A DNA stretch of 6,337 nt. Source: Deltaproteobacteria bacterium. GTDB lineage: Bacteria > Desulfobacterota > Desulfobacteria > Desulfobacterales > JAFDCJ01. The translations under genes and the position numbers were made by a program. Below the pieces are notes generated by a model. It saw only the letters and a program-made list of their open reading frames with translations. It ran no database searches and had not been told where the DNA came from. The stretch spans positions 1 through 6,337 of the forward strand of contig JAJRVC010000261.1 in NCBI GenBank assembly GCA_024277475.1, written 5' to 3'. The first letter of the stretch is position 1, and the number at the start of each line of letters is the position of its first letter. This document shows positions 1 through 5,486 of the stretch, piece by piece.

Positions 1-963
1 ATGCTGGGCTTGGGCTACAGCCATGCCGTATCCCGGTACGATGACCACCGAACCGGCTGCCTCCAGAATGTAATAGGCCTCTTCAGGCGGGATCGGTTTG
101 GGTTCACCCTGGACAGTTGTGGAAACTGCTTTTCCCGAAACGGCCTTGAAGCCGCTAAACAGAACGTTGCCCAGTGAGCGATTCATGGCCTTGCACATAA
201 TGCCGGTCAGAATGAGACCGCTTGCGCCGACCAGTGAACCGGCTACGATCAGTACGTTGTTTAAAAGAATAAATCCGGCAGCACTTGCAGCCAGCCCTGA
301 ATAACTGTTTAAAAGGGCGATGACCACGGGCATATCCGCACCGCCGATGGGCGTAACGCTGAATACGCCCAGCGACAGGGATAAGGCCACGATAAGCAGA
401 AACACCGCATACGCGAAAACTCCGGTGGGTCTGTAGACCAAAAACAGGCTGCAGATCAATACGGCCACAAGCATCAGAACGTTGATTAATGCCTGTCGTT
501 TGATTATGATAGGTCTTCCCGAAATTTTTCCGGCCAATTTGCCGTAAGCGACGAGGCTTCCCGAAAAAGCGACACCTCCAATCAGAACAGCCAGCAACAC
601 GGCTACCCGCACGAGGAGATTGCTGTCAGGTTGGCTGTGATAGTTTGCCCACCCCACCAGCAAACTTGCGATGCCTCCGAAGCCGTTTAACAGTGCCACC
701 ATCTGGGGCATGGATGTCATCTTGACGGTGCGGGCGGCAATCAGGCCGATGAGAGAACCAATCACCAGGCCGGGAATCACCCAGGTAAAATCAAGACAAC
801 ACTCAAACATTGCGGTCGTCACCGCGATCAGCATTCCAAGGGCTGACACCAGGTTTCCCATGCGTGCCCGCTCCGGCTTGCCGAGCATTTTGATGCCGAG
901 AATAAAAAGAATTGAGGCCGCTATGTAGCCTATATCGATGAGAGTTTGAGGGTGATCCGTCAC
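1..963 (-). CDS. pntB: NAD(P) transhydrogenase subunit beta (partial, C-terminus off the left edge)
   Basis: Membrane and NADP(H)-binding subunit of the Re/Si-specific proton-translocating transhydrogenase, which drives NADH + NADP+ to NAD+ + NADPH using the proton gradient. The frame is open for 321 codons to the window edge; full PntB is about 460 aa, so most of NADP-binding domain III is missing. Roughly residues 10-256 are a polytopic membrane domain of about nine hydrophobic segments. Family signatures include KMTSMPQMVALLNGFGG (81-97), TPIGGADMPVVIALLNSYSG (204-223) and GASGLILTGIMCKAMNRS (246-263). Domain III begins with GYGMAVAQAQ (311-320), the NADP-site loop. The start is GTG, chosen because translation from it is family-like at once and because it overlaps the pntA2 stop as GTGA, indicating translational coupling; a purine-rich GTGGGGAAAAGAA lies just upstream. 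No internal damage is seen. Confidence 0.96.
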   Translation of the reverse strand, partial: MTDHPQTLIDIGYIAASILFILGIKMLGKPERARMGNLVSALGMLIAVTTAMFECCLDFTWVIPGLVIGSLIGLIAARTVKMTSMPQMVALLNGFGGIASLLVGWANYHSQPDSNLLVRVAVLLAVLIGGVAFSGSLVAYGKLAGKISGRPIIIKRQALINVLMLVAVLICSLFLVYRPTGVFAYAVFLLIVALSLSLGVFSVTPIGGADMPVVIALLNSYSGLAASAAGFILLNNVLIVAGSLVGASGLILTGIMCKAMNRSLGNVLFSGFKAVSGKAVSTTVQGEPKPIPPEEAYYILEAAGSVVIVPGYGMAVAQAQH

Positions 964-1250
964 TTCTTTTCCCCACTTTTACGCTTGAACATCACCAGCA
1001 TGCGATTGGTAACCAGATAGCCTCCAACTACATTAATGGTGGCAAAAATGACCGCCGCAGTTCCCAGTATGGAGCCCAGCGGATCCGCAGCACTGCCGGC
1101 GGCGGCCAGCGCGCCCACAATGGTAATACCTGAAATCGCATTGGTCCCCGACATCAGTGGTGTGTGCAATTGGGACGGCACCTTGCTGATGAGTTCCACA
1201 CCCAGAAAAATGGCCAGCACAAAAACAAAAAACAAAAGACCGAAAGACAT
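960..1250 (-). CDS. pntA2: NAD(P) transhydrogenase subunit alpha part 2 (membrane part)
   Basis: Small membrane subunit (often called pntAB in the three-gene form) that contributes helices to the proton channel of transhydrogenase. From the chosen start it has 96 residues with three hydrophobic segments (about 3-20, 38-52 and 59-82). It carries the hallmark LHTPLMSGTNAISGI (28-42) and a C-terminal INVVGGYLVTNRMLVMF (72-88), close to the matching part of E. coli PntA. The frame extends upstream to an ATG at 1301 (113 aa), but that ATG has no recognisable ribosome binding site, whereas the ATG at 1250 follows GGAG by eight bases and gives the compact N-terminus usual for the family; an annotator taking the longest frame would choose 1301. 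It lies between pntA1 and pntB and overlaps pntB by four bases. Confidence 0.93.
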   Translation of the reverse strand: MSFGLLFFVFVLAIFLGVELISKVPSQLHTPLMSGTNAISGITIVGALAAAGSAADPLGSILGTAAVIFATINVVGGYLVTNRMLVMFKRKSGEKK

Positions 1251-1338
1251 GATAATATCTCCTACCGCATAAAATCGTTCATTATCAATAATTACACTCA
1301 TTTAAGATGAATCGCCGTATTGCAACTGTCAAAATCAT

Positions 1339-1364
1339 AAATTCAAATTTGGGGCTTTGAATTT
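1339..1364. repeat. AT-rich inverted repeat between pntA1 and pntA2
   Basis: A perfect 9-bp inverted repeat, AAATTCAAA (1339-1347) and TTTGAATTT (1356-1364), separated by eight bases (TTTGGGGC). It sits just after the pntA1 stop and would form a weak stem in the pnt transcript. It has no U-tract typical of a terminator, so an mRNA-processing or stability element, or a fragment of an intergenic repeat (neighbouring TTTCGAATC is similar), is more likely. Confidence 0.5.
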
Positions 1365-1371
1365 CGAATCT

Positions 1372-2508
1372 TTAAGTACTATAGTGCTCAAAAATCATCT
1401 CATTGACGATTTCTCCCTGATGGGTAATCACACAGCCTTTAACAATTTCATCTTCAAAATTCAAATCAAACCGTTTTTCTTCAACGTTCCAGAATTCTTC
1501 CACCAGACCATAAAGATTCGAGGAAAACATCTGACTGGCGTGAACGGTAACTCTTCCCGGTAAATTTTCCAACCCGATGATCCGCACACCGTTTATATCA
1601 ATCTCCCTATCAATCTGAGATCCGGCCACATTCCCGCCACCCTCCACGGCCAGATCGACGATGACCGAACCCTTTGACATACCGCGGATCATGTCCTCGG
1701 TAACGATTACCGGTGCTTTGCGGCCAAACAACTGGGCGGTGGTAATAACAATATCCGATAAACCACAGACCTTGGCCATGCCTTCGCGCTGTTTTTGGAG
1801 CTGTTCTTCGGTCAGCGCTTTTGCATAACCGTCCTCGGTCTGGCCGGTTTCTCCCAGGTCGATTTTAACAAACCGCGCCCCCAGGGATTTTACCTGCTCT
1901 TCCACCACCGGACGGGTGTCAAAGGCTTCTACCCGGGCTCCCAGACGTTTGGCAGTGGCAATTGCCTGCAATCCTGCGACACCGACCCCGATGATGAATA
2001 CACGCGCTGGTGAGATGGTGCCTGCCGGCGTCATCATCATAGGCAGAATTTTATCAAGCCGTTCAGCGGCCAGGATTACCGCCACATAACCGGCCAAACT
2101 GGCCTGGGAGCTTAAAACATCCATTTTCTGAGCACGGGTTATTCGGGGGATCATCTCCATGCTGATGGCACTGATATTTTTTATCACGAACCTGTCAATG
2201 AGTTCACGTTCATTGAAGGGATCCAACAGACTGATATAAACACAGCCCGGTTTCATCAGCTCCACTTCTTCGACCAGGGGTTTACGAATGCGCAGCACCA
2301 CATCGGCATTTTGGATTAAATGGTTGTGGTCAGCAACCATAGAGGCGCCGGCTTCCGTGTATTTTTTATCGTCTATCCGGAGCGTTTGCCCCAATCCGGA
2401 TTCTATCGCAACGTCGGCCCCGGCTTTCACCAGCCTGGCAACGTGTTCCGGAATCAGGGCCACCCGGACTTCGCCCGGGTGAACTTCTCTGGGCACGGCA
2501 ATGATCAT
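1372..2508 (-). CDS. pntA1: NAD(P) transhydrogenase subunit alpha part 1 (NAD-binding)
   Basis: Soluble, cytoplasmic NAD(H)-binding domain I of proton-translocating transhydrogenase (pntAA in Rhodospirillum-type naming). It has 378 residues, close to the ~384 of R. rubrum PntAA. The N-terminal AlaDH/PNT domain opens with VPREVHPGEVRVALIP (5-20); RAQKMDVLSSQASLAGY (125-141) is the conserved hinge segment. The Rossmann domain carries GVGVAGLQAIATAKRLGA (174-191) followed by the acidic FDTRP (196-200) expected for NAD specificity, then DLAVEGGGN (285-293), where the more usual A of VEAGGN is a G. Alanine dehydrogenase shares this fold but is excluded by the adjoining pntA2 and pntB. The ATG at 2508 is preceded by AGGAAGGAG about 11 bases upstream. 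It is the first intact gene of the operon; a 70-nt leader separates it from the broken gene upstream. Confidence 0.96.
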   Translation of the reverse strand: MIIAVPREVHPGEVRVALIPEHVARLVKAGADVAIESGLGQTLRIDDKKYTEAGASMVADHNHLIQNADVVLRIRKPLVEEVELMKPGCVYISLLDPFNERELIDRFVIKNISAISMEMIPRITRAQKMDVLSSQASLAGYVAVILAAERLDKILPMMMTPAGTISPARVFIIGVGVAGLQAIATAKRLGARVEAFDTRPVVEEQVKSLGARFVKIDLGETGQTEDGYAKALTEEQLQKQREGMAKVCGLSDIVITTAQLFGRKAPVIVTEDMIRGMSKGSVIVDLAVEGGGNVAGSQIDREIDINGVRIIGLENLPGRVTVHASQMFSSNLYGLVEEFWNVEEKRFDLNFEDEIVKGCVITHQGEIVNEMIFEHYST

Positions 2509-2578
2509 GGTAATGGTTTCTCCTTCCTCAATCCTTTCCTTGAATTTCTTGACAAACTAAGGCCGATTTTCTTCTGAG

Positions 2579-2921
2579 TCAAACCTTACATTTCCGTTTT
2601 AACCGGCAGTTGCGGGCACAGGGATAAATATGGGGCAGCTCTCCCGCCTGTATCATCTGCCGAGCCTGTTGCCGGAAACTCACTTTAAACAGATCGTTGT
2701 GGTGCCCACAAAACACATGCGCAGTCCCAGAAACCAATACTCAAATGCCCGGGCATCCACCAGGCGGCCGGCGCGGTCGTGCCGGTACACCAGATCATAT
2801 TTGACCATGATTTCGTGGCGCGTTTTTTTTGGGGCGTGTCGAATCGATCCCGGATAACTTTAAATACCAGATTGATATTGCAAGGATTTTTAGCGGATAC
2901 CAGGGCAGGCCTATCCGTCAT
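2579..2921 (-). pseudogene. frameshifted small gene of unknown function upstream of pntA1
   Basis: Three minus-strand frames join end to end into one plausible reading of 114 aa if one base is restored at each of two places. Frame one starts at ATG 2921 (MTDRPALVSAKN...) and runs to the run of eight A (plus-strand T8, 2823-2830). The next frame gives RHEIMVKYDLVYRHDRAGRL and continues to FEYW near 2730-2738. The third gives SGTAHVFCGHHNDLFKVSFR and ends PHIYPCARNCRLKRKCKV at the TGA at 2579-2581. The length works out exactly (343 + 2 = 345 nt), GC-rich third positions persist across the frame changes, and GGGGGAAG precedes the ATG. Both lesions are missing bases at or near homopolymers, so sequencing error is possible, but pnt, rrf2 and hmcA nearby are undamaged despite equal A-runs. 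I do not recognise the family; the C-terminus is basic with three cysteines. Confidence 0.5.
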
Positions 2922-3004
2922 CTTCCCCCGAATAATCTGTAATCTTCGATAATACTCCACTTGGTATCACCCCATTGAAGGTACTTATCCCTCCCTGTTT
3001 TCAT
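2918..3004 (-). CDS. possible 28-aa ORF coupled to the broken gene
   Basis: The ORF reads MKTGRDKYLQWGDTKW followed by SIIEDYRLFGGR and stops in TGA, overlapping the ATG of the following broken gene as ATGA. No clear ribosome binding site precedes it. The composition looks protein-like (W, D, Y, R rich), but 28 codons is too short to be sure. It may be a leader peptide, or the true N-terminus of the neighbouring pseudogene displaced by a third single-base loss near the G5 run, which would make one gene of about 141 aa. No family recognised. Confidence 0.25.
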   Translation of the reverse strand: MKTGRDKYLQWGDTKWSIIEDYRLFGGR

Positions 3005-3018
3005 ACTATTTCAGTATG
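3002..3018. promoter_or_regulatory. 17-bp palindrome in the divergent intergenic region
   Basis: CATACT (3002-3007) and AGTATG (3013-3018) form a perfect inverted repeat with a 5-base spacer. It lies at the 5' end of the minus-strand small ORF (the ATG at 3004 is inside it), in the AT-rich stretch between the divergent operons. It could be an operator for the minus-strand transcript; no regulator can be assigned from sequence alone. Confidence 0.35.
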
Positions 3019-3094
3019 GAATTTTAATCCTCAAAAACATGTTAAACCATTAAAACCATTAAGAAAAAAATGCTGTAAAAATTAAAAAAAAATA

Positions 3095-3166
3095 TTGACA
3101 TTTGGCCCTTTTCTTGACAAAAAAAGTCAAGAAGTTTCCCGATTAAAAAAGTCAAGATTATCCATC
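3095..3166 (+). promoter_or_regulatory. probable promoter/leader of rrf2-hmc with repeated TTGAC half-sites
   Basis: Two perfect TTGACA hexamers (3095-3100 and 3114-3119) lie on the plus strand, and two GTCAA half-sites (3126-3130 and 3151-3155) on the opposite strand; the 13-mer AAAAAAGTCAAGA occurs twice, 25 bases apart (3120-3132 and 3145-3157). The flanks are A/T tracts that could act as UP elements. No good -10 box sits 17 bases from either TTGACA, so the exact start site is not resolved. The reading frame of rrf2 is open through this stretch from a TTG at 3095, but I treat it as non-coding control DNA. Confidence 0.4.
3111..3133. promoter_or_regulatory. candidate operator: perfect 8+7+8 inverted repeat
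   Basis: TTCTTGAC (3111-3118) and GTCAAGAA (3126-3133) are exact reverse complements around a spacer of seven A. The 23-bp span, 34 bp upstream of the rrf2 start and overlapping a TTGACA -35-like hexamer, suits a dimeric winged-helix regulator. The simplest inference is autorepression by the adjacent Rrf2 protein. The TTGAC...GTCAA half-sites also recall CRP/FNR-family sites of sulfate reducers, but the 7-base spacer is wider than those. Confidence 0.55.
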
Positions 3167-3613
3167 ATGCCGATCACGCCTAAAAAAAATCAGTATGCTC
3201 TGCGGGCCATCTTTGAACTGGCCAAGCACTGGGGTAAAGGCCCCAAGAAAATCTCCGAAATCGCCGAGGTTCAGGCCATCCCGCTGCGATTTCTGGAGGT
3301 CATCCTCGGCCAACTGAAAGGCAGTGGTTTGGTGGAATCCAAACGGGGTTTTTATGGTGGATATTCCCTGACTCGATCTGCAGATAAAATCAGTGTGGGA
3401 GATGTGATCAGGTTTATGGATAAACCGATGAACTCCGAGCATTGCGGAGCCTGTGTGTCCAAGAGCAATTGCCCGTTCAACGGCAATTGTGCCTTTGCCC
3501 TGATGTGGAATCGAGTCAATGAGGCGATGTTTGATATTTATGACGGCACTACCATCCAGGATCTGCTTAATAGCGAGAAACGTATACACCGGAGAAAACA
3601 AAAAACCGGTTAA
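3167..3613 (+). CDS. rrf2: Rrf2-family redox/Fe-S-sensing transcriptional regulator
   Basis: A 148-aa winged-helix regulator of the Rrf2/IscR/NsrR family, whose founder was named from the Desulfovibrio hmc operon. The N-terminal DNA-binding domain includes YALRAIFELAKHWG (10-23), the recognition-helix region ISEIAEVQAIPLRFLEVIL (29-47), LKGSGLVESKRGFYGGYSL (50-68, the wing) and ISVGDVIRFMD (75-85). The effector segment has four cysteines, C93, C96, C102 and C108. The C96-X5-C102-X5-C108 spacing matches the cluster ligands of IscR, C93 is extra, and the IscR histidine ligand after the last cysteine is absent, so an all-cysteine cluster is possible. Start: the ATG at 3167 begins family-like sequence directly; the longer frame to TTG 3095 would translate the inverted repeat. 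No strong ribosome binding site is visible. It is followed by hmcA after 16 nt, so very likely co-transcribed and controlling hmc. Confidence 0.92.
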   Translation: MPITPKKNQYALRAIFELAKHWGKGPKKISEIAEVQAIPLRFLEVILGQLKGSGLVESKRGFYGGYSLTRSADKISVGDVIRFMDKPMNSEHCGACVSKSNCPFNGNCAFALMWNRVNEAMFDIYDGTTIQDLLNSEKRIHRRKQKTG

Positions 3614-3629
3614 TGTAAGGATAAAACAT

Positions 3630-5237
3630 ATGGAGAAGGGAAGAACACTTTTACGCTGGAACGCTATTCTAGTTGGGATTGTGATTGTTTCATTTTTAAT
3701 AAACAATTCCGCGGTTTTTGGAGTCAAAATCCAACCAAAAAAGTCGCCGGAAATCCGGGCTGATATCATTAACATCGATTCCATGAACGTCTTCGGCAAA
3801 CTTGAAAGGCCTTCGGTGACATTTCTTCATCAGAAACACACAGATGCACTTGAAAAGAGCGGTAAAGACTGTGTCACTTGCCATTTATCCGTAAAAGACC
3901 CGATACTGGATATTGAACGAATGTCCACCCTGTTTATGCGGCTTAAAAATACATCCAAGCAGGAGGTCCTGGATATTTACCACGCCAAATGTATCGGCTG
4001 TCACAAAGAAACAAAGGCTGCCAAAGAAAAAAGTGGTCCACTTGAGTGTGGTGAGTGCCACCAGGAGCGGATGGCGGTGATTTCTTCCCGGCAGCCCATC
4101 GGCATGAACAAATCTTTGCATTATCGCCACGCCAAAGCCAGGGACAACAAGTGTGGACAATGTCATCACGAGTATAACGAGAGCACCAAAAAGCTTTTCT
4201 ATGCCAAGGGCAAAGAAGGTACCTGCCGCTATTGTCACCAGGAAAAGACGGAAGGAAACCGGGTTTCAATGCGTCTGGCTTCTCATATTGCCTGTATCGA
4301 TTGTCATCGCCGGACCCTTGCCAAAAATGAAAGCGCCGGGCCGTTTATCTGCGGTGGCTGCCATGACCCTGCCGAGCAAAAACTGATTGAAACAATAAAA
4401 GATGTTCCCCGCCTGAAGCGCAACCAGCCTTACTTTGTATTTGTTAATACAACCGCCACCGCTGAAGAAAAGGTAAATTCTCCGACCCGCATGGACCTTG
4501 TGCCCTTTAATCACCAGGCTCATGAAAAATACAATGACTCTTGCCGGGTCTGCCATCATGCGGCGTTAAACGAATGTGGCCGCTGTCACACGCTTAGGGG
4601 ATCAAAAAACGGAAATTTTGTGACCACCGAGCAGGCCATGCACCGGATAAACGTCAGTCCAAGCTGTCTAGGTTGCCATCAGGTTAAACAGGGCGAGCGG
4701 AGTTGTGCCGGCTGCCACACACCCTTTGAAAAAAAACGCTCACAGGATACGTCTTCCTGCACAAATTGCCACAGGGTCCCAAAGTCACAGATCGCCGGCA
4801 CGCTGCAGCAGGCAGAGGCAAAAATGATGGTCGCTGGAACACGGGAGTCCCGCGAGGCGATTACAGAAACTTATACGGATGAGGATATCCCGGAGACTGT
4901 CGCCATCAAGGCCTTGACGAACAAATATGATCCGGTACAATTTCCCCATCGCAAAATTGTTAACGCATTGTTTAATAACATAAAAAATAGTAATCTGGCG
5001 AAAAGCTTTCATCACGGGAAAGGTACGATTTGCCAAGGCTGTCATCACAACAGCCCGGCAGGAAAAAAACCACCCGGTTGTGTGAACTGCCATGACAGGC
5101 CCTTTAATGAAAAGGACGGTTTCAAACCCGGATTGATGGCTGCCTATCACATACAGTGTATGGAATGCCATAAAGCGATGGATATTCAAAAGCCGGTTTC
5201 GACCGACTGTACCGCATGTCACGTAAAAAAATCATGA
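3630..5237 (+). CDS. hmcA: 16-haem high-molecular-weight cytochrome c (HmcA)
   Basis: Periplasmic multihaem cytochrome of the Hmc transmembrane redox complex of sulfate reducers, exchanging electrons with periplasmic cytochrome c3/hydrogenase and passing them to HmcB and the membrane subunits. The 535-aa product has a Sec-type signal (basic n-region to R9, hydrophobic 11-24, likely cleavage after about G31). It has exactly 16 CXXCH sites, starting at residues 81, 121, 140, 175, 199, 222, 241, 305, 316, 346, 359, 377, 468, 484, 510 and 527. The grouping 3+4+5+4 fits the described HmcA plan of a three-haem module, three c3-like modules and one extra haem; many His residues precede the sites as axial ligands. 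Length and haem number equal Desulfovibrio HmcA. An ~86-residue haem-free linker (382-467) precedes the last module. ATG 3630 is preceded by AAGGA at eight bases; upstream in-frame codons overlap rrf2 and are rejected. Confidence 0.95.
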   Translation: MEKGRTLLRWNAILVGIVIVSFLINNSAVFGVKIQPKKSPEIRADIINIDSMNVFGKLERPSVTFLHQKHTDALEKSGKDCVTCHLSVKDPILDIERMSTLFMRLKNTSKQEVLDIYHAKCIGCHKETKAAKEKSGPLECGECHQERMAVISSRQPIGMNKSLHYRHAKARDNKCGQCHHEYNESTKKLFYAKGKEGTCRYCHQEKTEGNRVSMRLASHIACIDCHRRTLAKNESAGPFICGGCHDPAEQKLIETIKDVPRLKRNQPYFVFVNTTATAEEKVNSPTRMDLVPFNHQAHEKYNDSCRVCHHAALNECGRCHTLRGSKNGNFVTTEQAMHRINVSPSCLGCHQVKQGERSCAGCHTPFEKKRSQDTSSCTNCHRVPKSQIAGTLQQAEAKMMVAGTRESREAITETYTDEDIPETVAIKALTNKYDPVQFPHRKIVNALFNNIKNSNLAKSFHHGKGTICQGCHHNSPAGKKPPGCVNCHDRPFNEKDGFKPGLMAAYHIQCMECHKAMDIQKPVSTDCTACHVKKS

Positions 5238-5241
5238 ATTG

Positions 5242-5273
5242 GGTTAGAAGGTTCAGAGGTTCAGGGTTAAGAG
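5242..5273. repeat. left GGTTCAG-type short tandem repeat
   Basis: Degenerate tandem units of seven to nine bases: GGTTAGAA, GGTTCAGA, GGTTCAG, GGTTAAGAG. It starts five bases after the hmcA stop codon. I recall similar GGTTCA/AACC arrays from intergenic regions of Desulfobacterales, but cannot confirm that here. Confidence 0.6.
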
Positions 5274-5279
5274 TCACCG

Positions 5280-5299
5280 CTGGCTGCTGAAGCGGCCAG
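5280..5299 (+). other. GC-rich stem-loop downstream of hmcA
   Basis: CTGGCTGC (5280-5287) pairs with GCGGCCAG (5292-5299) around a TGAA tetraloop: eight pairs, one of them G-U. Only TTTAA follows, too short a U-tract for an efficient intrinsic terminator. It could stabilise the hmcA 3' end after processing, or act as a leaky terminator giving more HmcA than HmcB-F. Confidence 0.5.
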
Positions 5300-5350
5300 T
5301 TTAATCAGAAAAAAACTACATTTTTATAATAAATGACGTTTCACACGAGA

Positions 5351-5426
5351 GGTTCATGGGTTAATGTCAAATCTGAACCGTTGATTCGTGATGCGGAACC
5401 TGCCGCACACCCGTGCCGCGTCACGG
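5351..5426 (+). ncRNA. consecutive stem-loops; possible structured RNA element
   Basis: Three hairpins follow one another. GGTTCA (5351-5356) pairs with TGAACC (5374-5379). GTG-A-TGCGG (5388-5396) pairs with CCGCACAC (5403-5410), eight pairs with one bulged A and an AACCTG loop. CCGTG (5411-5415) pairs with CACGG (5422-5426). An alternative fold pairs CCTGCCGC (5399-5406) with GCGGGAGG (5426-5433), which would cover the ribosome binding site of the next short ORF. No known riboswitch or group II intron domain V consensus was recognised, so this is a structural call only. Confidence 0.35.
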
Positions 5427-5441
5427 CGGGAGGGGAACTGT

Positions 5442-5486
5442 ATGAGAATAGAACGATTTAGGGATATTTCTGCAGGGCAACCTTGA
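5442..5486 (+). pseudogene. 14-codon remnant resembling a four-helix-bundle (23S IVS) protein start
   Basis: The ATG at 5442 lies seven bases after a strong ribosome binding site, GGGAGGGG (5428-5435), and encodes [14 protein letters not shown] before TGA. Four-helix-bundle proteins of the 23S rRNA intervening-sequence family commonly start like MKIERFEDIEAWQ; the match of xIERFxDIxAxQ with a proper initiation site suggests the 5' end of such a gene whose body was deleted, the stop falling in the right-hand AACCNNG repeat. The match is only about a dozen residues and rests on my memory of the family, so a chance short ORF or leader peptide remains possible. Confidence 0.35.

Noticed and set aside
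1372..2508. Alanine dehydrogenase
   Set aside because: The fold is shared, but the following pntA2 and pntB genes and the RAQKMDVLSSQ and GVGVAGLQAIATAKRLGA segments identify transhydrogenase alpha part 1.
2630..2857. 75-codon plus-strand open frame in the divergent intergenic region
   Set aside because: It is arginine/serine-rich with no family resemblance, opposite the better-supported broken minus-strand gene.
3095..3166. Longer Rrf2 start at TTG 3095 (24 extra residues)
   Set aside because: The extension would translate the TTGACA hexamers and the perfect inverted repeat, and it does not resemble Rrf2 N-termini; the family begins right after ATG 3167.
3519..3629. N-terminal extension of HmcA overlapping rrf2
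   Set aside because: It is the rrf2 coding sequence read in another frame; ATG 3630 has a ribosome binding site and starts a proper signal peptide.
3158..3799. 213-codon minus-strand open frame
   Set aside because: It is antisense to rrf2 and the start of hmcA, with no family resemblance or plausible initiation context; an antisense shadow.
3885..5222. Several minus-strand open frames of 97-145 codons opposite hmcA
   Set aside because: They mirror the regular CXXCH coding and are rich in reverse-complement products of haem motifs; hmcA fully explains the region.
5280..5305. Intrinsic terminator after hmcA
   Set aside because: The stem is good, but only three T follow it and hmcB in the same pathway lies downstream on the same strand; described as a stem-loop instead.
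5351..5450. Group II intron domain V or a known riboswitch
   Set aside because: The stem-loops lack the 34-nt domain V catalytic pattern, and no c-di-GMP, cobalamin, Moco or other consensus could be matched; kept only as an unnamed structured element.
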